Source: Nocardioidaceae bacterium SCSIO 66511
GTDB taxonomy: Bacteria; Actinomycetota; Actinomycetes; Propionibacteriales; Nocardioidaceae
Reading direction: 5' to 3'
Assembly: GCA_023100825.1 (NCBI GenBank)
Contig: CP095846.1
Coordinates: forward strand, 744,001 to 808,000
DNA length: 64,000 bases
The notes under the pieces are model-generated. The model searched no databases. It saw nothing but the letters and a program-made list of their open reading frames with translations, and had not been told where the DNA came from. This document shows positions 1 to 8,974 of the stretch, piece by piece. Position 1 is the stretch's first letter, and each line of letters opens with the position of its first letter. The position numbers and the translations under genes are program-made.

Positions 1-1
1 C

Positions 2-1138
2 GGCCTCGGAGCCATCGTGCTCTCGATGTTCCTGCCGTTGTTGCGAGCGCTCGCAAACCAGCATCGGCGGATGGCCGAGCTCACCCTCGGTGGTCGGATC
101 GAGTCGCCGTACCTCTCGACCGCCGGAATGTCAGCGATGTGGCGGCTGCGCACCTGGCTCACCGATCCCGCTACGTGGCGCGACCTGCTGTGGGCGCTGA
201 TCAGCTGCACGGTCGGCATCCTGCTCACGAGCTTGGCCGTTGCGTTCCTGCTCGGAGTCGGATGGTTTCTTGTCTTTCCGCTCGTATTCGCCGTGACACC
301 GGAGGGACTCTTCGACATCAACTACGGCCTGTTCAAGATCGACACGTTCGGCGAGTCGTTCCTCGAATGGACGTGGGCGGTCGTCTCCGGTCTGCTCTGG
401 TGGTACGGCACGCCGTTTCTCGTACGTCTGCGCGCTCAGCTCGATCGCGCGTTGCTCGCGCCGTCGCGGGCGCAGCTCGAACGCCGCGTCGCGCAAGTGG
501 CCGAGTCGCGCGCCGAAACCATCGACCATTCGGCTGCGGAGCTCCGTCGGATCGAGCGCGACCTCCACGACGGCGCCCAGGCCCGGCTGGTCGCACTCGG
601 CATGAACCTCGGCATGGCAGAAGACCTGATGCGCAAGGACCCCGAGGCGGCGGTGAAGTTGCTCGAGGAGGCCAGGCTGACGACCACGTCGGCGCTCGGC
701 GATCTGCGCTCGGTCGTACGCGGCATCCACCCTCCGGTGTTGGCCGACCGCGGCCTCGACGGTGCAGTACGCGCGCTCGCCCTAGACATGGCAGTGCCGG
801 TCGACGTCGAGATCGTGTTGGACGGCCGGGCGCCCGCGCCGGTCGAGTCGGCGGGGTACTTCGCGGTCGCGGAGATGCTCGCCAACGTCGGTAAGCACTC
901 GGGTGCGACTCGGGCTCAGGTCGACGTCAGGCATGCCGAGGGGGTGCTCCGGATGACCGTCACCGACAACGGTCACGGCGGCGCAGACGCCGACTCGGGC
1001 ACCGGACTGGCAGGGGTGCGTCGACGGCTCGCGGCCTTTGACGGCACGATGGAGGTCGTGAGTCCCGCCGGGGGACCGACCACAGTCACCATGGAGTTGC
1101 CGTGCGTGTTGTCATCGCCGAGGACCTCGCCCTCCTGA
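2..1138 (+). CDS. NarL-type sensor histidine kinase (5' end cut by window)
   Basis: Membrane sensor kinase that should phosphorylate the response regulator encoded directly downstream. The frame is open to the window edge, so the true start lies outside; a GTG at 17 is the first in-window start codon. Hydrophobic segments in the first third (for example ALISCTVGILLTSLAVAF) match the putative-sensor membrane domain of actinobacterial kinases. The HisKA_3 dimerisation motif RDLHDGAQARL carries the phospho-acceptor His (about residue 184 from the GTG). A C-terminal HATPase domain shows VAEMLANVGKHS, TDNGHGG and GTGLAGVRRRL, the N, G1 and G2 boxes. It overlaps the regulator gene by 37 nt, so the two are certainly co-transcribed. 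The signal sensed cannot be read from the sequence. Confidence 0.9.
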   Translation, partial: GLGAIVLSMFLPLLRALANQHRRMAELTLGGRIESPYLSTAGMSAMWRLRTWLTDPATWRDLLWALISCTVGILLTSLAVAFLLGVGWFLVFPLVFAVTPEGLFDINYGLFKIDTFGESFLEWTWAVVSGLLWWYGTPFLVRLRAQLDRALLAPSRAQLERRVAQVAESRAETIDHSAAELRRIERDLHDGAQARLVALGMNLGMAEDLMRKDPEAAVKLLEEARLTTTSALGDLRSVVRGIHPPVLADRGLDGAVRALALDMAVPVDVEIVLDGRAPAPVESAGYFAVAEMLANVGKHSGATRAQVDVRHAEGVLRMTVTDNGHGGADADSGTGLAGVRRRLAAFDGTMEVVSPAGGPTTVTMELPCVLSSPRTSPS

Positions 1139-1749
1139 GAGATGGCCTGACCCGTCTGCTGGAGGCCAACGAGTTCGAGGTGATCGCGGCGGTCGACAAC
1201 GCGCCGTCGCTGACCAAGGCGCTCGCCGAGGCCGACGTCGACGTCGCCGTCGTCGACGTACGAATGCCACCGACCTTCACCGACGAGGGCCTGCGCGCCG
1301 CGATCGAGGCCCGCGGTAAGCGCCCAGGGTTGCCCGTACTCGTCCTATCGCAGTACGTCGAGCAGCTGTACGCACGTGAGCTGCTGGCGAGTGGCGACGG
1401 TGCCGTCGGCTACCTGCTGAAGGACCGGGTCGCGAACGTCACCGAGTTCGTCGAGGCCGTGCGCCGCGTCGCCGACGGCGGCACCGTGCTCGATCCTGAG
1501 GTGGTGTCGACCCTGCTTGCGAAGGCGGGAAACGACACGGGCATCGGCAGTCTCACCCAACGCGAGCGCGAGGTACTGGAGCTGATGGCAGAAGGTCGAT
1601 CGAACGCCGCGATCGCGCGTGAGCTGTTCGTCACCGAGAAGGCGATCAGCAAACACTCCAACAGCATCTTCACCAAGCTCGACCTACCCGTTGACGAGGA
1701 TGACAACCGCCGGGTGCTCGCGGTCCTCGCGTACCTCCAGGGCGGCTGA
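1102..1749 (+). CDS. LuxR/NarL-family response regulator
   Basis: Cytoplasmic DNA-binding response regulator of 215 residues, partner of the overlapping histidine kinase. The receiver domain (about 1-120) has the acidic pair E7/D8, phospho-acceptor D52 in AVVDVRMPP and the conserved Lys in YLLKDRV. The GerE-type helix-turn-helix (about 145-215) contains LTQREREVLELMAEGRSN and the recognition helix region VTEKAISKHSNSIFTKL. The start is a GTG inside the 3' end of the kinase gene, with no separate ribosome site needed if translation is coupled. The gene ends 8 nt before the convergent exonuclease III gene. Target genes are unknown. Confidence 0.93.
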   Translation: MRVVIAEDLALLRDGLTRLLEANEFEVIAAVDNAPSLTKALAEADVDVAVVDVRMPPTFTDEGLRAAIEARGKRPGLPVLVLSQYVEQLYARELLASGDGAVGYLLKDRVANVTEFVEAVRRVADGGTVLDPEVVSTLLAKAGNDTGIGSLTQREREVLELMAEGRSNAAIARELFVTEKAISKHSNSIFTKLDLPVDEDDNRRVLAVLAYLQGG

Positions 1750-1757
1750 GTCGAGCG

Positions 1758-2546
1758 TTAGTCGAGGTCGACGATCACGGGTGCGTGGTCGCTCGCGCCT
1801 TTGCCCTTGCGCTCCTCACGGTCGATCGCCGCATCGACCACGCGGTTCTCGAAGGCCGCCGAGCCGAGTATGAAGTCGATGCGCATGCCGCGCCGCTTCT
1901 GGAAGCTGAGTCGGGTGTAGTCCCAGTAGGTGAAGATGCCCGGGCCAGGTGCGTACGGGCGTACGACATCGGTCAGGCCGGCGCCGAGGACCGCCTGGAA
2001 CGCGTCGCGTTCGGCATCGGAGACATGCGTATGGCCTTCGTACGCCGCCATTTCCCAGACGTCGTCGTCGTGGGGCGCGATGTTCCAGTCGCCCATCAGC
2101 GCAAGCGGCAGGTCGGCGTCGTCGGCGAGCCACTCGGCGGTCGTCGTACGCAGCGCGGCGAGCCAGTCGAGCTTGTACTGCAGATGCGGGTCGTCGAGCG
2201 CTCGACCGTTGGGTACGTACAGACTCCACACGCGTACGCCCGCGCAGGTGGCCCCGATGGCGCGCGCCTCGGCAGCGGGCCGGTCGCCCCAGCCCGGCTG
2301 GCCGTTGAAGCCGATGGTCACGTCGTCGAGGCCGACCCGGGAGCACAGCGCGACGCCGTTCCACTGGGAGAGCCCGTGATGAGCAACGGAGTACCCGAGC
2401 TCATTGAAGCGATCTGCGGGGAACTGGTCGTCGCGGCATTTGGTCTCCTGCAACGCAACGACGTCGACGTCGCTTCGCGCGAGCCAGTCGGTCACCCGGT
2501 CGATTCGGGCACGGATCGAGTTGACGTTCCAGGTAGCGATGCGCAC
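1758..2546 (-). CDS. xthA: Exodeoxyribonuclease III (AP endonuclease family)
   Basis: DNA-repair nuclease of the ExoIII/APE1 family (262 residues, normal length) that incises at abasic sites and trims 3' blocked ends. The N-terminus MRIATWNVNSIRARI, the catalytic Glu in ALQETKC, GDWNIAPHDDDVW and the C-terminal SDHAPVIVDLD motif (catalytic Asp-His) are all present. Translation starts at a GTG codon. The gene stands alone, convergent with the response regulator and about 70 nt upstream of the start-side neighbour mrpG on the same strand; nothing suggests special regulation. Confidence 0.95.
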   Translation of the reverse strand: MRIATWNVNSIRARIDRVTDWLARSDVDVVALQETKCRDDQFPADRFNELGYSVAHHGLSQWNGVALCSRVGLDDVTIGFNGQPGWGDRPAAEARAIGATCAGVRVWSLYVPNGRALDDPHLQYKLDWLAALRTTTAEWLADDADLPLALMGDWNIAPHDDDVWEMAAYEGHTHVSDAERDAFQAVLGAGLTDVVRPYAPGPGIFTYWDYTRLSFQKRRGMRIDFILGSAAFENRVVDAAIDREERKGKGASDHAPVIVDLD

Positions 2547-2612
2547 GCCGAGACGCTATGCGATCGCGCAGACAGCAAGCTCCCCGGGCTCGCGGACCCG
2601 ACTCGCTGATCG

Positions 2613-2999
2613 CTATCCCTCGCCACCGGCGGCGTTCTCACCGGGCCGAGGCCGCTGCTCCGAAAGCCGCGGCGTCAGCTCGTCGACCAGCAGCAGGTCT
2701 TCGCGGATGGGCGTCTTGCGGAACGCCGTACGCCCGACCATATGAGAGGAGACCGGCGCAGTCAGCAGCTGGAAGGCCGCGACCAGCGCGAGCATGCCGA
2801 TATCGGTCGGACTGCGCAGACGGAGGCCGAGGCCGATGACGATGAGAATGAGACCGAGCACCTGCGGTTTGGTCGCGGCGTGCATCCGGGTCAGCAGGTC
2901 GGGGAACCGAAGCACCCCGATCGCCGCGACGAGAGCGAGGAATGCTCCGACGAGCAGGCAGATCGCGGCGAGTACGTCGAGGAATCCGTCCCAGTCCAT
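2613..2999 (-). CDS. mrpG: Mrp antiporter subunit G
   Basis: Small membrane subunit (128 residues) of the multisubunit Na+(K+)/H+ antiporter. It shows the MnhG pattern of three hydrophobic helices: AAICLLVGAFLALVAAIGVLRFPDLLTRMHAATKPQ, then VLGLILIVIGLGLRL, then a third helix. The HAATKPQ stretch is typical of MrpG. Its ATG overlaps the mrpF stop by one base (TGATG), so it is the last gene of the coupled mrpABCDEFG operon. A charged cytoplasmic tail (about residues 100-128) follows the last helix. Confidence 0.93.
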   Translation of the reverse strand: MDWDGFLDVLAAICLLVGAFLALVAAIGVLRFPDLLTRMHAATKPQVLGLILIVIGLGLRLRSPTDIGMLALVAAFQLLTAPVSSHMVGRTAFRKTPIREDLLLVDELTPRLSEQRPRPGENAAGGEG

Positions 3000-3277
3000 C
3001 AGTGATCCTCCCGGCTCTCACGCGCGGCGAATCGGGAGATGCTGACCGATCCCACGAAACCGACCAGCGACAGCACCACCAGGATCGGCAGCGTGGTCGA
3101 ATGCCGGTTGAAGGCTGCGTCGACGGCAAGTCCGGCAACGATGGTTGCCGCGAGTACGTCCATGCCGACTGCGCGGTTGAGCATGGTCGGGCCGAGGGTC
3201 ATCCGGATCACGGCCAGCAGCGCCGCGAGCGCCAGCATCCCGCCGCAGATCCACACGAAGTACGCGGACTCGATCAT
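2999..3277 (-). CDS. mrpF: Mrp antiporter subunit F
   Basis: MnhF-type membrane subunit of 92 residues with three transmembrane helices; GPTMLNRAVGMDVLAA matches the conserved 'GPT..DR..A.D' motif of MrpF. It overlaps mrpE by 4 nt (ATGA) and mrpG by 1 nt. It is needed for a functional Mrp complex in characterised systems; here it is complete and in canonical order. Confidence 0.93.
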   Translation of the reverse strand: MIESAYFVWICGGMLALAALLAVIRMTLGPTMLNRAVGMDVLAATIVAGLAVDAAFNRHSTTLPILVVLSLVGFVGSVSISRFAARESREDH

Positions 3278-3867
3278 CGGCTCTCCTCCTCCACCAGACG
3301 GCGGTACGCCGCGAGGTCAGCGTCGGTCGCGAGGGCCTCGACAACGCGGCGTTCCTGTTCCAGCACGGTAGTGCGCGCCCGCTCCACCTCATCACGATCG
3401 TGCACATCGAAGACGTGTACGAACAACACGTTGCGATCCTCGGCGTTACCGACGCCGAGGTTGCCGATCGGGTCGACCTCGATCAACAGGCTGCCCGGGA
3501 CGAGCGAGGTCAGCTCGGCGGTGAACGTCGTGAACAGATCGGAGCGCGACCGCAGGCGTACCTCGATCAGGGCGTTCATCGGGGTATGGCCGAACCGCAG
3601 CGCTTGTACCGCCACCTGAACGCTCGCGACGATCACGTCGTACGCGAACCGCAGGAGTAGCCGAGTCAGCGCAACGGGCCGGATCCGGATCGACTCGGCC
3701 AGCGGCGGCAGCGGGAAGAACGCGAGGACAACGACGGCGATGAGAATGCCCGAGACGATGTTGAGCGCGTTGATCTCGCCCCACAACAGCACCCAGACCA
3801 GGGTCAGGACCAGCACGATGTGCCACTGGTCGACCGAGTGGCGAAGGTTGCGTCTGATGGCGTTCAT
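3274..3867 (-). CDS. mrpE: Mrp antiporter subunit E
   Basis: MnhE-type subunit, 197 residues. I placed the start at the ATG at 3867, which overlaps the mrpD stop in an ATGA junction; the open frame upstream of this is only the complement of mrpD. The N-terminal part has two hydrophobic helices (HIVLVLTLVWVLLWGEINALN and an AVVVLAFFPLPPL helix), followed by a soluble domain containing TAELTSLVPGSLLIEVDP, the hallmark of MrpE ('N.I.LTPGT'-like). The C-terminal 30 residues are charged and probably cytoplasmic. Confidence 0.93.
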   Translation of the reverse strand: MNAIRRNLRHSVDQWHIVLVLTLVWVLLWGEINALNIVSGILIAVVVLAFFPLPPLAESIRIRPVALTRLLLRFAYDVIVASVQVAVQALRFGHTPMNALIEVRLRSRSDLFTTFTAELTSLVPGSLLIEVDPIGNLGVGNAEDRNVLFVHVFDVHDRDEVERARTTVLEQERRVVEALATDADLAAYRRLVEEESR

Positions 3868-5435
3868 CGCTCGGCCGCCTCCTGTACGGCGGTGATGTAC
3901 GGCGTACGCTCCCGAAGTTCGTCGGCCGATCGCTCGGCGAGACCGAACAACGGCCCGGCGGCGACGGTGAACGCGATACCGACCGCAACGAGCAACGCGG
4001 TCGGTACGACCAGGCTCAGAGGCAACCTCGTCGTACGCGCACCACTGTCGACCAGGATGCCGTCGCCTCCGTGTAGGGCGGCGTCGGTGGGTGCGTCTGT
4101 CACGGAGTCGGGTGGCGACTGCCAGAACGCGCGGTTCCATGCTTTCGCCATCGCGTACAGAGTCAACAGGCTGGTGACCACGGCCCCGGCGACGAGTACG
4201 TACGCCAGCCAGGTGCCCGCTTCGGCACCTGCCTGAAGCAGCGCCACCTTGCCCAGGAAGCCGGAGAACGGTGGGATGCCGGCGAGGTTCATCGCCGGGA
4301 TGAAGAACAAGATCGCGAGCACGGGCGACAGACGCGCGAGCCCGCCGAGGAGGTCGAGGTTGGTGCTGCCCCCGCGGATCTCGACCAGGCCGCTCACCAG
4401 GAACAGCGTCGTCTGCACGGTGATGTGGTGGATGACGTAGTAGATGGTGCCCGCCAGCGCGATCGGGCTGTCGAGGGTCGTGGCCAGTGCCAACCCGAAG
4501 ATCATGTAGCCGATGTGACTGAGCAACGTGAACGACAGGAGTCGTTTGATATCCGACTGCGCGACCGCGCCCAGGATGCCGATGACCATCGTCAACAGGG
4601 CGGCGATGAGCAGCAGCCCTTCGAGTGGTGAGTCGGGGAACAGCAGCGTCTGCACGCGGATCATCGCGTACACGCCGACCTTCGTCAGCAGGCCCGCGAA
4701 CACCGCCGTCACCGGTGCCGGTGCGGTCGGGTAGCTGTCGGGCAGCCAAGCGCTGAGCGGGAAGACGGCGGCCTTGATGCCGAACGCAGTCAGGAGCATC
4801 AGCTGCAGGATCAGCGTGACCCCGTCGGGCAGGTCGTCGATGCGCGATGCCAATGATGCGAGGTTGATCGTGCCGGTGGCGGCGTACACCATCGCTATCG
4901 CGATCAGGAAGAGCACCGACGACAACAGGCTCACCACGATGTACGTCGTTCCGGCGCGTACGCGCGCCGGGGTGCCGCCGAGGGTGATCAGGACATAGCT
5001 GGCGGCGAGCAACACCTCGAAGCCGACGTAGAGGTTGAACAGGTCACCGGAGAGAAACGCAATGGAAACTCCGGCGACCAGCACGAGGTACGTCGGGTGG
5101 TACACCGACAGGGGAGTGTCTCGGCCGTACTCGACGATGCCCTGGCCGAGCGAGTACGCGAGCACGCACAGGGTGACGATGCTGGATACGAGCAGCAGCA
5201 GCGCCGACATCCGATCGGCGACCAAGCTGATGCCGAGATCGCCCCACCCGCCGACGTCGACGACCTGCGGGCCGCTCGCATCGGTCTTCCACAGCAGTAC
5301 GCCCGAGATCGCCACGACGACGCCGAGTACGGCGAGGCTGACGATGCGTTGTGCGCGCGCCGAACGCCCGAGCACGAGGCAGATGCCGGCGCCGAGCATC
5401 GGGAGCATGACGGGCATCGGGACGAGTGCGTTCAC
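3864..5435 (-). CDS. mrpD: Mrp antiporter subunit D (NuoN/NuoM-like)
   Basis: 523-residue proton-channel-type subunit homologous to complex I antiporter-like subunits. About 14 hydrophobic helices are visible; FGIKAAVFPLSAWLPDSYPTAP carries the conserved Lys and the LPDSYPTAP signature, and LLSFTLLSHIGYMIFG the following helix with its Lys/His surroundings. It starts 4 nt inside mrpC and ends in an ATGA overlap with mrpE. The C-terminal region (about 440-475) has an acidic loop before the last helix. Confidence 0.95.
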   Translation of the reverse strand: MNALVPMPVMLPMLGAGICLVLGRSARAQRIVSLAVLGVVVAISGVLLWKTDASGPQVVDVGGWGDLGISLVADRMSALLLLVSSIVTLCVLAYSLGQGIVEYGRDTPLSVYHPTYLVLVAGVSIAFLSGDLFNLYVGFEVLLAASYVLITLGGTPARVRAGTTYIVVSLLSSVLFLIAIAMVYAATGTINLASLASRIDDLPDGVTLILQLMLLTAFGIKAAVFPLSAWLPDSYPTAPAPVTAVFAGLLTKVGVYAMIRVQTLLFPDSPLEGLLLIAALLTMVIGILGAVAQSDIKRLLSFTLLSHIGYMIFGLALATTLDSPIALAGTIYYVIHHITVQTTLFLVSGLVEIRGGSTNLDLLGGLARLSPVLAILFFIPAMNLAGIPPFSGFLGKVALLQAGAEAGTWLAYVLVAGAVVTSLLTLYAMAKAWNRAFWQSPPDSVTDAPTDAALHGGDGILVDSGARTTRLPLSLVVPTALLVAVGIAFTVAAGPLFGLAERSADELRERTPYITAVQEAAER

Positions 5436-5893
5436 GTGCGTCCCTCCGATGACTCGGCGGTGGTTTCGTCGCTGCCTTCCTCGTCGGCCACGCCACCTTC
5501 GCTGTCGTCGAAGGAGGTCGACGCCTCATCGAGTTCGGCGAGACGCCGGATCAGCGCATCCTCGACGTCGTCCTGCACGTCGTCGTTGCGGTTCAGCTGC
5601 CACGAGCGATACGACATGGCGAGCAGGAATGCGGTCATACCGAGGGTGATCACGATCGCCGTCAACACCATCGCCTGCGGGAGGGGGTCGCTCATCTGCT
5701 CGCGCTCATCGCCGACGCCGACGATCGGGGCGTACCCGGCGCGTCCGGACGCGACCAGGAACAGCAGGTTGGCGCCGTTGCCGAGGAGCAGTACGCCGAT
5801 CAGAATGCGCGACAGGCTGCGTTCGAGTACGAGCGGAACGCCGGCCGCGAAGAGCGCGCCGATGGTGACGATCAGGGTCAGGTTCGCACTCAT
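5432..5893 (-). CDS. mrpC: Mrp antiporter subunit C (NuoK-like)
   Basis: 153-residue NuoK-like subunit with three transmembrane helices in the first ~100 residues (LTLIVTIGALFAAGVPLVL; LIGVLLLGNGANLLFLVASG; MVLTAIVITLGMTAFLLAM). The conserved 'GxxLLxNGANLL' helix is present. It is followed by a long acidic tail (about 105-153, RRLAELDEASTSFDD...), which is longer than in Bacillus MrpC but common in actinobacteria. It overlaps mrpA and mrpD by 4 nt each. Confidence 0.94.
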   Translation of the reverse strand: MSANLTLIVTIGALFAAGVPLVLERSLSRILIGVLLLGNGANLLFLVASGRAGYAPIVGVGDEREQMSDPLPQAMVLTAIVITLGMTAFLLAMSYRSWQLNRNDDVQDDVEDALIRRLAELDEASTSFDDSEGGVADEEGSDETTAESSEGRT

Positions 5894-8799
5894 GCCTGGC
5901 TCCCCACTTCGGCGACGTCGTCGGAGGCTCCCGACGGCTCGGTCGACTCGGGGTTCTCGCCGTGGCGGTCGATACCGCCGCCGAGGCTGCGGAGCACATC
6001 GAGCATCAGCCCGATGACGACGAGATACACGCCGATGTCGAAGAACAGCGACGTGACGAGGTGGATGTCGCCGAGAAGGGGCGGGTGCAGGTCGACGACC
6101 GCGCTTTGCAGCACGTCACCGCCGAATGCCAGCGGCGCAATCGCGGCGACCATCGCGATCGACAACCCGAGACCGAGGACGACGCCCGCATCGATCGGCG
6201 CGGCGTTGTCGAGCTCGTGTCGGCCGCCGGCGAGGTAGCGAACCATCAGCGCGAGTCCGGCGATGAGCCCCCCGGCGAACCCGCCGCCCGGAGCATTGTG
6301 GCCGGAGAAGATCAGGTAGATCGAGAACACGATGATCGTGTGGAAGACCAGCCGGGTGACGACCTCGAAGACCAGCGACCGCCGGTCGGTACGTAGCAGC
6401 GGCCCAGCGGCGAGCCAGCGGCCGGTCGCCGCCGGTGCATCGTCCTCCTCGTCGCGCTGCGGCAGTCGCTGGACCCGACCGGAGCGGCCGGTGATGAGGA
6501 AGATCAGGCTCGCGACGCCCGTCGCCGCCACCACCAGTACGGTGAGCTCGCCCATGGTGTCCCAGGCGCGGATATCGACGAGTGTCACGTTGACGATGTT
6601 CTTGCCGCCGCCGTACTCGACGGCGTGTTCGGCGAACTCCTCGGAGATCGGCGCCGCGGTGCGGCTGCCGCTTGCGACGAACGCGATGCCGGAGGTGACC
6701 AGACCGACGGCGACGCCGAGTGCGACCCGCCACCAGCGGCTCTTCGACAGTGGCCGGCTGGAGAAGTACGGCGGCAACCGCCGCATGACCAGGACGAACA
6801 CGACGAGGGTGACGGTTTCGACCAGGATCTGCGTCAGCGCGAGATCGGGTGCTCCGTGCAGGATGAACAGCAGCGCGGTGCCGTAGCCGGTGACGCTGAC
6901 CAGGATCACCGCGCGCAGGCGGCGACGGGAGCGTACGGTCAGCACGGCCGCGCCGACCATGATCGCGGCGATTACGGCCTGCGCCGGGGTGTCCCACAGG
7001 TGATAGTTGCCCGACCAGTCGCCGTTCACCGCCAGCGCAGTGCCCGGGAGTAGTACGAAGGCCACCAGGATCACACTCAGATAGACCGGGAGCGATCCGC
7101 TCTGGGAGCGACCAGTCGTCTCGACGGCGAGCCGATCGACCGAGCGCATCACCGCGCGGTAGGCGTGCTCGGCGTCCAGGCGGCTCGGCCATCCCCAGTG
7201 CAGAGCGGCGACGCGTCGGCGCTGCCAGAAGAGCACGACGCCACCGACGACCGCCGCCGCAGAGATGGCGAGTGCGCCCGTCCAGCCGTGCCACAACGAG
7301 AGGTACGGCTCGTGTGCTCCGGCCGGGAACTGGTCGGCGTACGGTGCCAGCACCTCGGTCTCGGGATGTCCGAGAAAGCCGAGGGCAAGGCTCGAGACGC
7401 CGAGCAGCACGGGTGCGAACACGAACATCGGCATCGGGCGACGCTTGCCGGCCGGTGCCTCGACGCCGGGTTTGTCGGCGAACACGCCCCAGAGGAAGCG
7501 CGCGCTGTACGCGACCGTCAGAAGGGAGCCGAGGAACAGGCCCACGATGATCGCGACTGCGAACCAGCCCTCGAACCCGGTGCCTTCGCCGTTCTCGGCA
7601 ATGTCGATGAAGGCGCCGTAGACGCTCTCCTTCGCGACGAACCCGGCGAGCGGCGGCAGGCCTGCCATCGATGCCGCTGCGAGCAGCGCGGTGCAGAACA
7701 GGACCGGCATCCGGGCGCGCATCCCCGTGAGCTCGCGTACGTCACGGGTGCCCGTGCACCTGTCGACGACACCGACCACGAGGAACAGCGCGGACTTGAA
7801 CAGCGCATGCGCAACGATCATCGCGACGCCGGCGAGCGCGGCCGCACGAGTGCCCACCCCGACGATCACCATCAAGAAGCCGAGCTGGCTGACCGTTCCG
7901 TACGCGAGTAGCAGCTTGACGTCGTACTGCCGTAGTGCGCGTACGCCGCCGAGCACCATCGTGAACACGCCGAGAACCAGCAGCGGTTCGCGCCAGAGCG
8001 CGGTCGCCGCGAATGCCGGCGCAGCCGCCGCGACGAGATAGATACCGGCCTTGACCATCGCCGCGGCGTGGAGGTACGCGCTGACCGGTGTCGGAGCGGC
8101 CATGGCACCGGGCAGCCAGAAGTGGAATGGTACGAGCGCCGACTTCGAGATCGCCCCGATGAGCAGCAGCCCGACGCTGACAGTGACGAGGGTGCCGGTC
8201 GGCGGATCTGCCAGCAGATCGGTGAGCCGGTACGACCCGGTCGACTCGCCGATCAAGATGACTCCGGCGAGCATCGCCAACCCGCCGAACGTGGTCACGA
8301 TCAGGGCGGTCATCGCTGCGCGGCGGTTCGCCTTGCGCTCCGGGTTGTGGCCGATCAAGAGGTAGGAGAGGACTGTCGTGAGCTCCCAGAAGACGTACAT
8401 CAGGAGCAGGTTGTCGGAGAGGACGAGTCCGAGCATGGAGCCGGCGAACGCCGTGAACACGGCCGTGAAGCGCCACAGTGCCGGGTCGTCGGGTCGGAAG
8501 TACGAGGCGCAGTAGACGAGGACGAGCGCGCCGACGCCGGTGACGAGCAGCGCCATCATCCAGGAGAGCGCATCGAGCCGGAAGTCGAGACCGAGGCTGA
8601 TCAGGTCGACCCAGCGGTAGCGTTCCTCGTGCGTCACCCCGCTCGATCCGACGACCGAGCCGGTCTGGCTCACCACCCAACCGAATGCCACTGCGGGTAC
8701 GACGGCCAGGACGTAGAACGCTCGGCGATCAAGGAGCCGGACGAGCCCGGGCGCGACAGTGGCGGCGGCGAAGTGCAGGGCCAGCAGGACGACGATCAT
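5890..8799 (-). CDS. mrpA: Mrp antiporter subunit A fused to subunit B domain
   Basis: 969-residue first gene of the operon. Residues ~1-780 are the NuoL-like MrpA portion: LYVFWELTTVLSYLLIGH, SKSALVPFHFWLPGAMAAPTP (conserved Lys/Pro helix), SAYLHAAAMVKAGIYL, and an MrpA-specific C-terminal part with GAPDLALTQILVET. Residues ~815-950 form an MrpB domain: FSIYLIFSGHNAPGGGFAGGL is the signature. No separate mrpB exists, so the fusion supplies it, as in many actinobacteria. The complex exchanges cytoplasmic Na+/K+ for H+ and supports pH and salt homeostasis. The start is an ATG at 8799; the 150-nt gap to the divergent VKOR gene must hold the operon promoter. Confidence 0.95.
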   Translation of the reverse strand: MIVVLLALHFAAATVAPGLVRLLDRRAFYVLAVVPAVAFGWVVSQTGSVVGSSGVTHEERYRWVDLISLGLDFRLDALSWMMALLVTGVGALVLVYCASYFRPDDPALWRFTAVFTAFAGSMLGLVLSDNLLLMYVFWELTTVLSYLLIGHNPERKANRRAAMTALIVTTFGGLAMLAGVILIGESTGSYRLTDLLADPPTGTLVTVSVGLLLIGAISKSALVPFHFWLPGAMAAPTPVSAYLHAAAMVKAGIYLVAAAAPAFAATALWREPLLVLGVFTMVLGGVRALRQYDVKLLLAYGTVSQLGFLMVIVGVGTRAAALAGVAMIVAHALFKSALFLVVGVVDRCTGTRDVRELTGMRARMPVLFCTALLAAASMAGLPPLAGFVAKESVYGAFIDIAENGEGTGFEGWFAVAIIVGLFLGSLLTVAYSARFLWGVFADKPGVEAPAGKRRPMPMFVFAPVLLGVSSLALGFLGHPETEVLAPYADQFPAGAHEPYLSLWHGWTGALAISAAAVVGGVVLFWQRRRVAALHWGWPSRLDAEHAYRAVMRSVDRLAVETTGRSQSGSLPVYLSVILVAFVLLPGTALAVNGDWSGNYHLWDTPAQAVIAAIMVGAAVLTVRSRRRLRAVILVSVTGYGTALLFILHGAPDLALTQILVETVTLVVFVLVMRRLPPYFSSRPLSKSRWWRVALGVAVGLVTSGIAFVASGSRTAAPISEEFAEHAVEYGGGKNIVNVTLVDIRAWDTMGELTVLVVAATGVASLIFLITGRSGRVQRLPQRDEEDDAPAATGRWLAAGPLLRTDRRSLVFEVVTRLVFHTIIVFSIYLIFSGHNAPGGGFAGGLIAGLALMVRYLAGGRHELDNAAPIDAGVVLGLGLSIAMVAAIAPLAFGGDVLQSAVVDLHPPLLGDIHLVTSLFFDIGVYLVVIGLMLDVLRSLGGGIDRHGENPESTEPSGASDDVAEVGSQA

Positions 8800-8974
8800 G
8801 GCGGCGTAACCGCCGGCGCACCTCGAAGGGTAGACGTGACGGTGCGTCTGAGCATCGTCTGTCTCCTGGTCGCCGAGTCCATCCGACGGTCATTCTACGG
8901 GTGGTGCGTCGGCTCGGCAGCGCATGGTCGTCCCGGGTTGACGCGGGTTTGGCGTGGTATTGGATGATGGTGCG

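Noticed and set aside
131-730. Long opposite-strand frames inside the first kinase gene and similar ones throughout
   Set aside because: Typical antisense open frames of GC-rich genes; Arg/Ala-rich, no motifs, fully covered by recognised genes.
3274-4749. A 491-codon minus-strand frame
   Set aside because: Only the last 197 codons are mrpE; the remainder is a shadow of mrpD in another frame, with Arg/Pro-rich nonsense composition.
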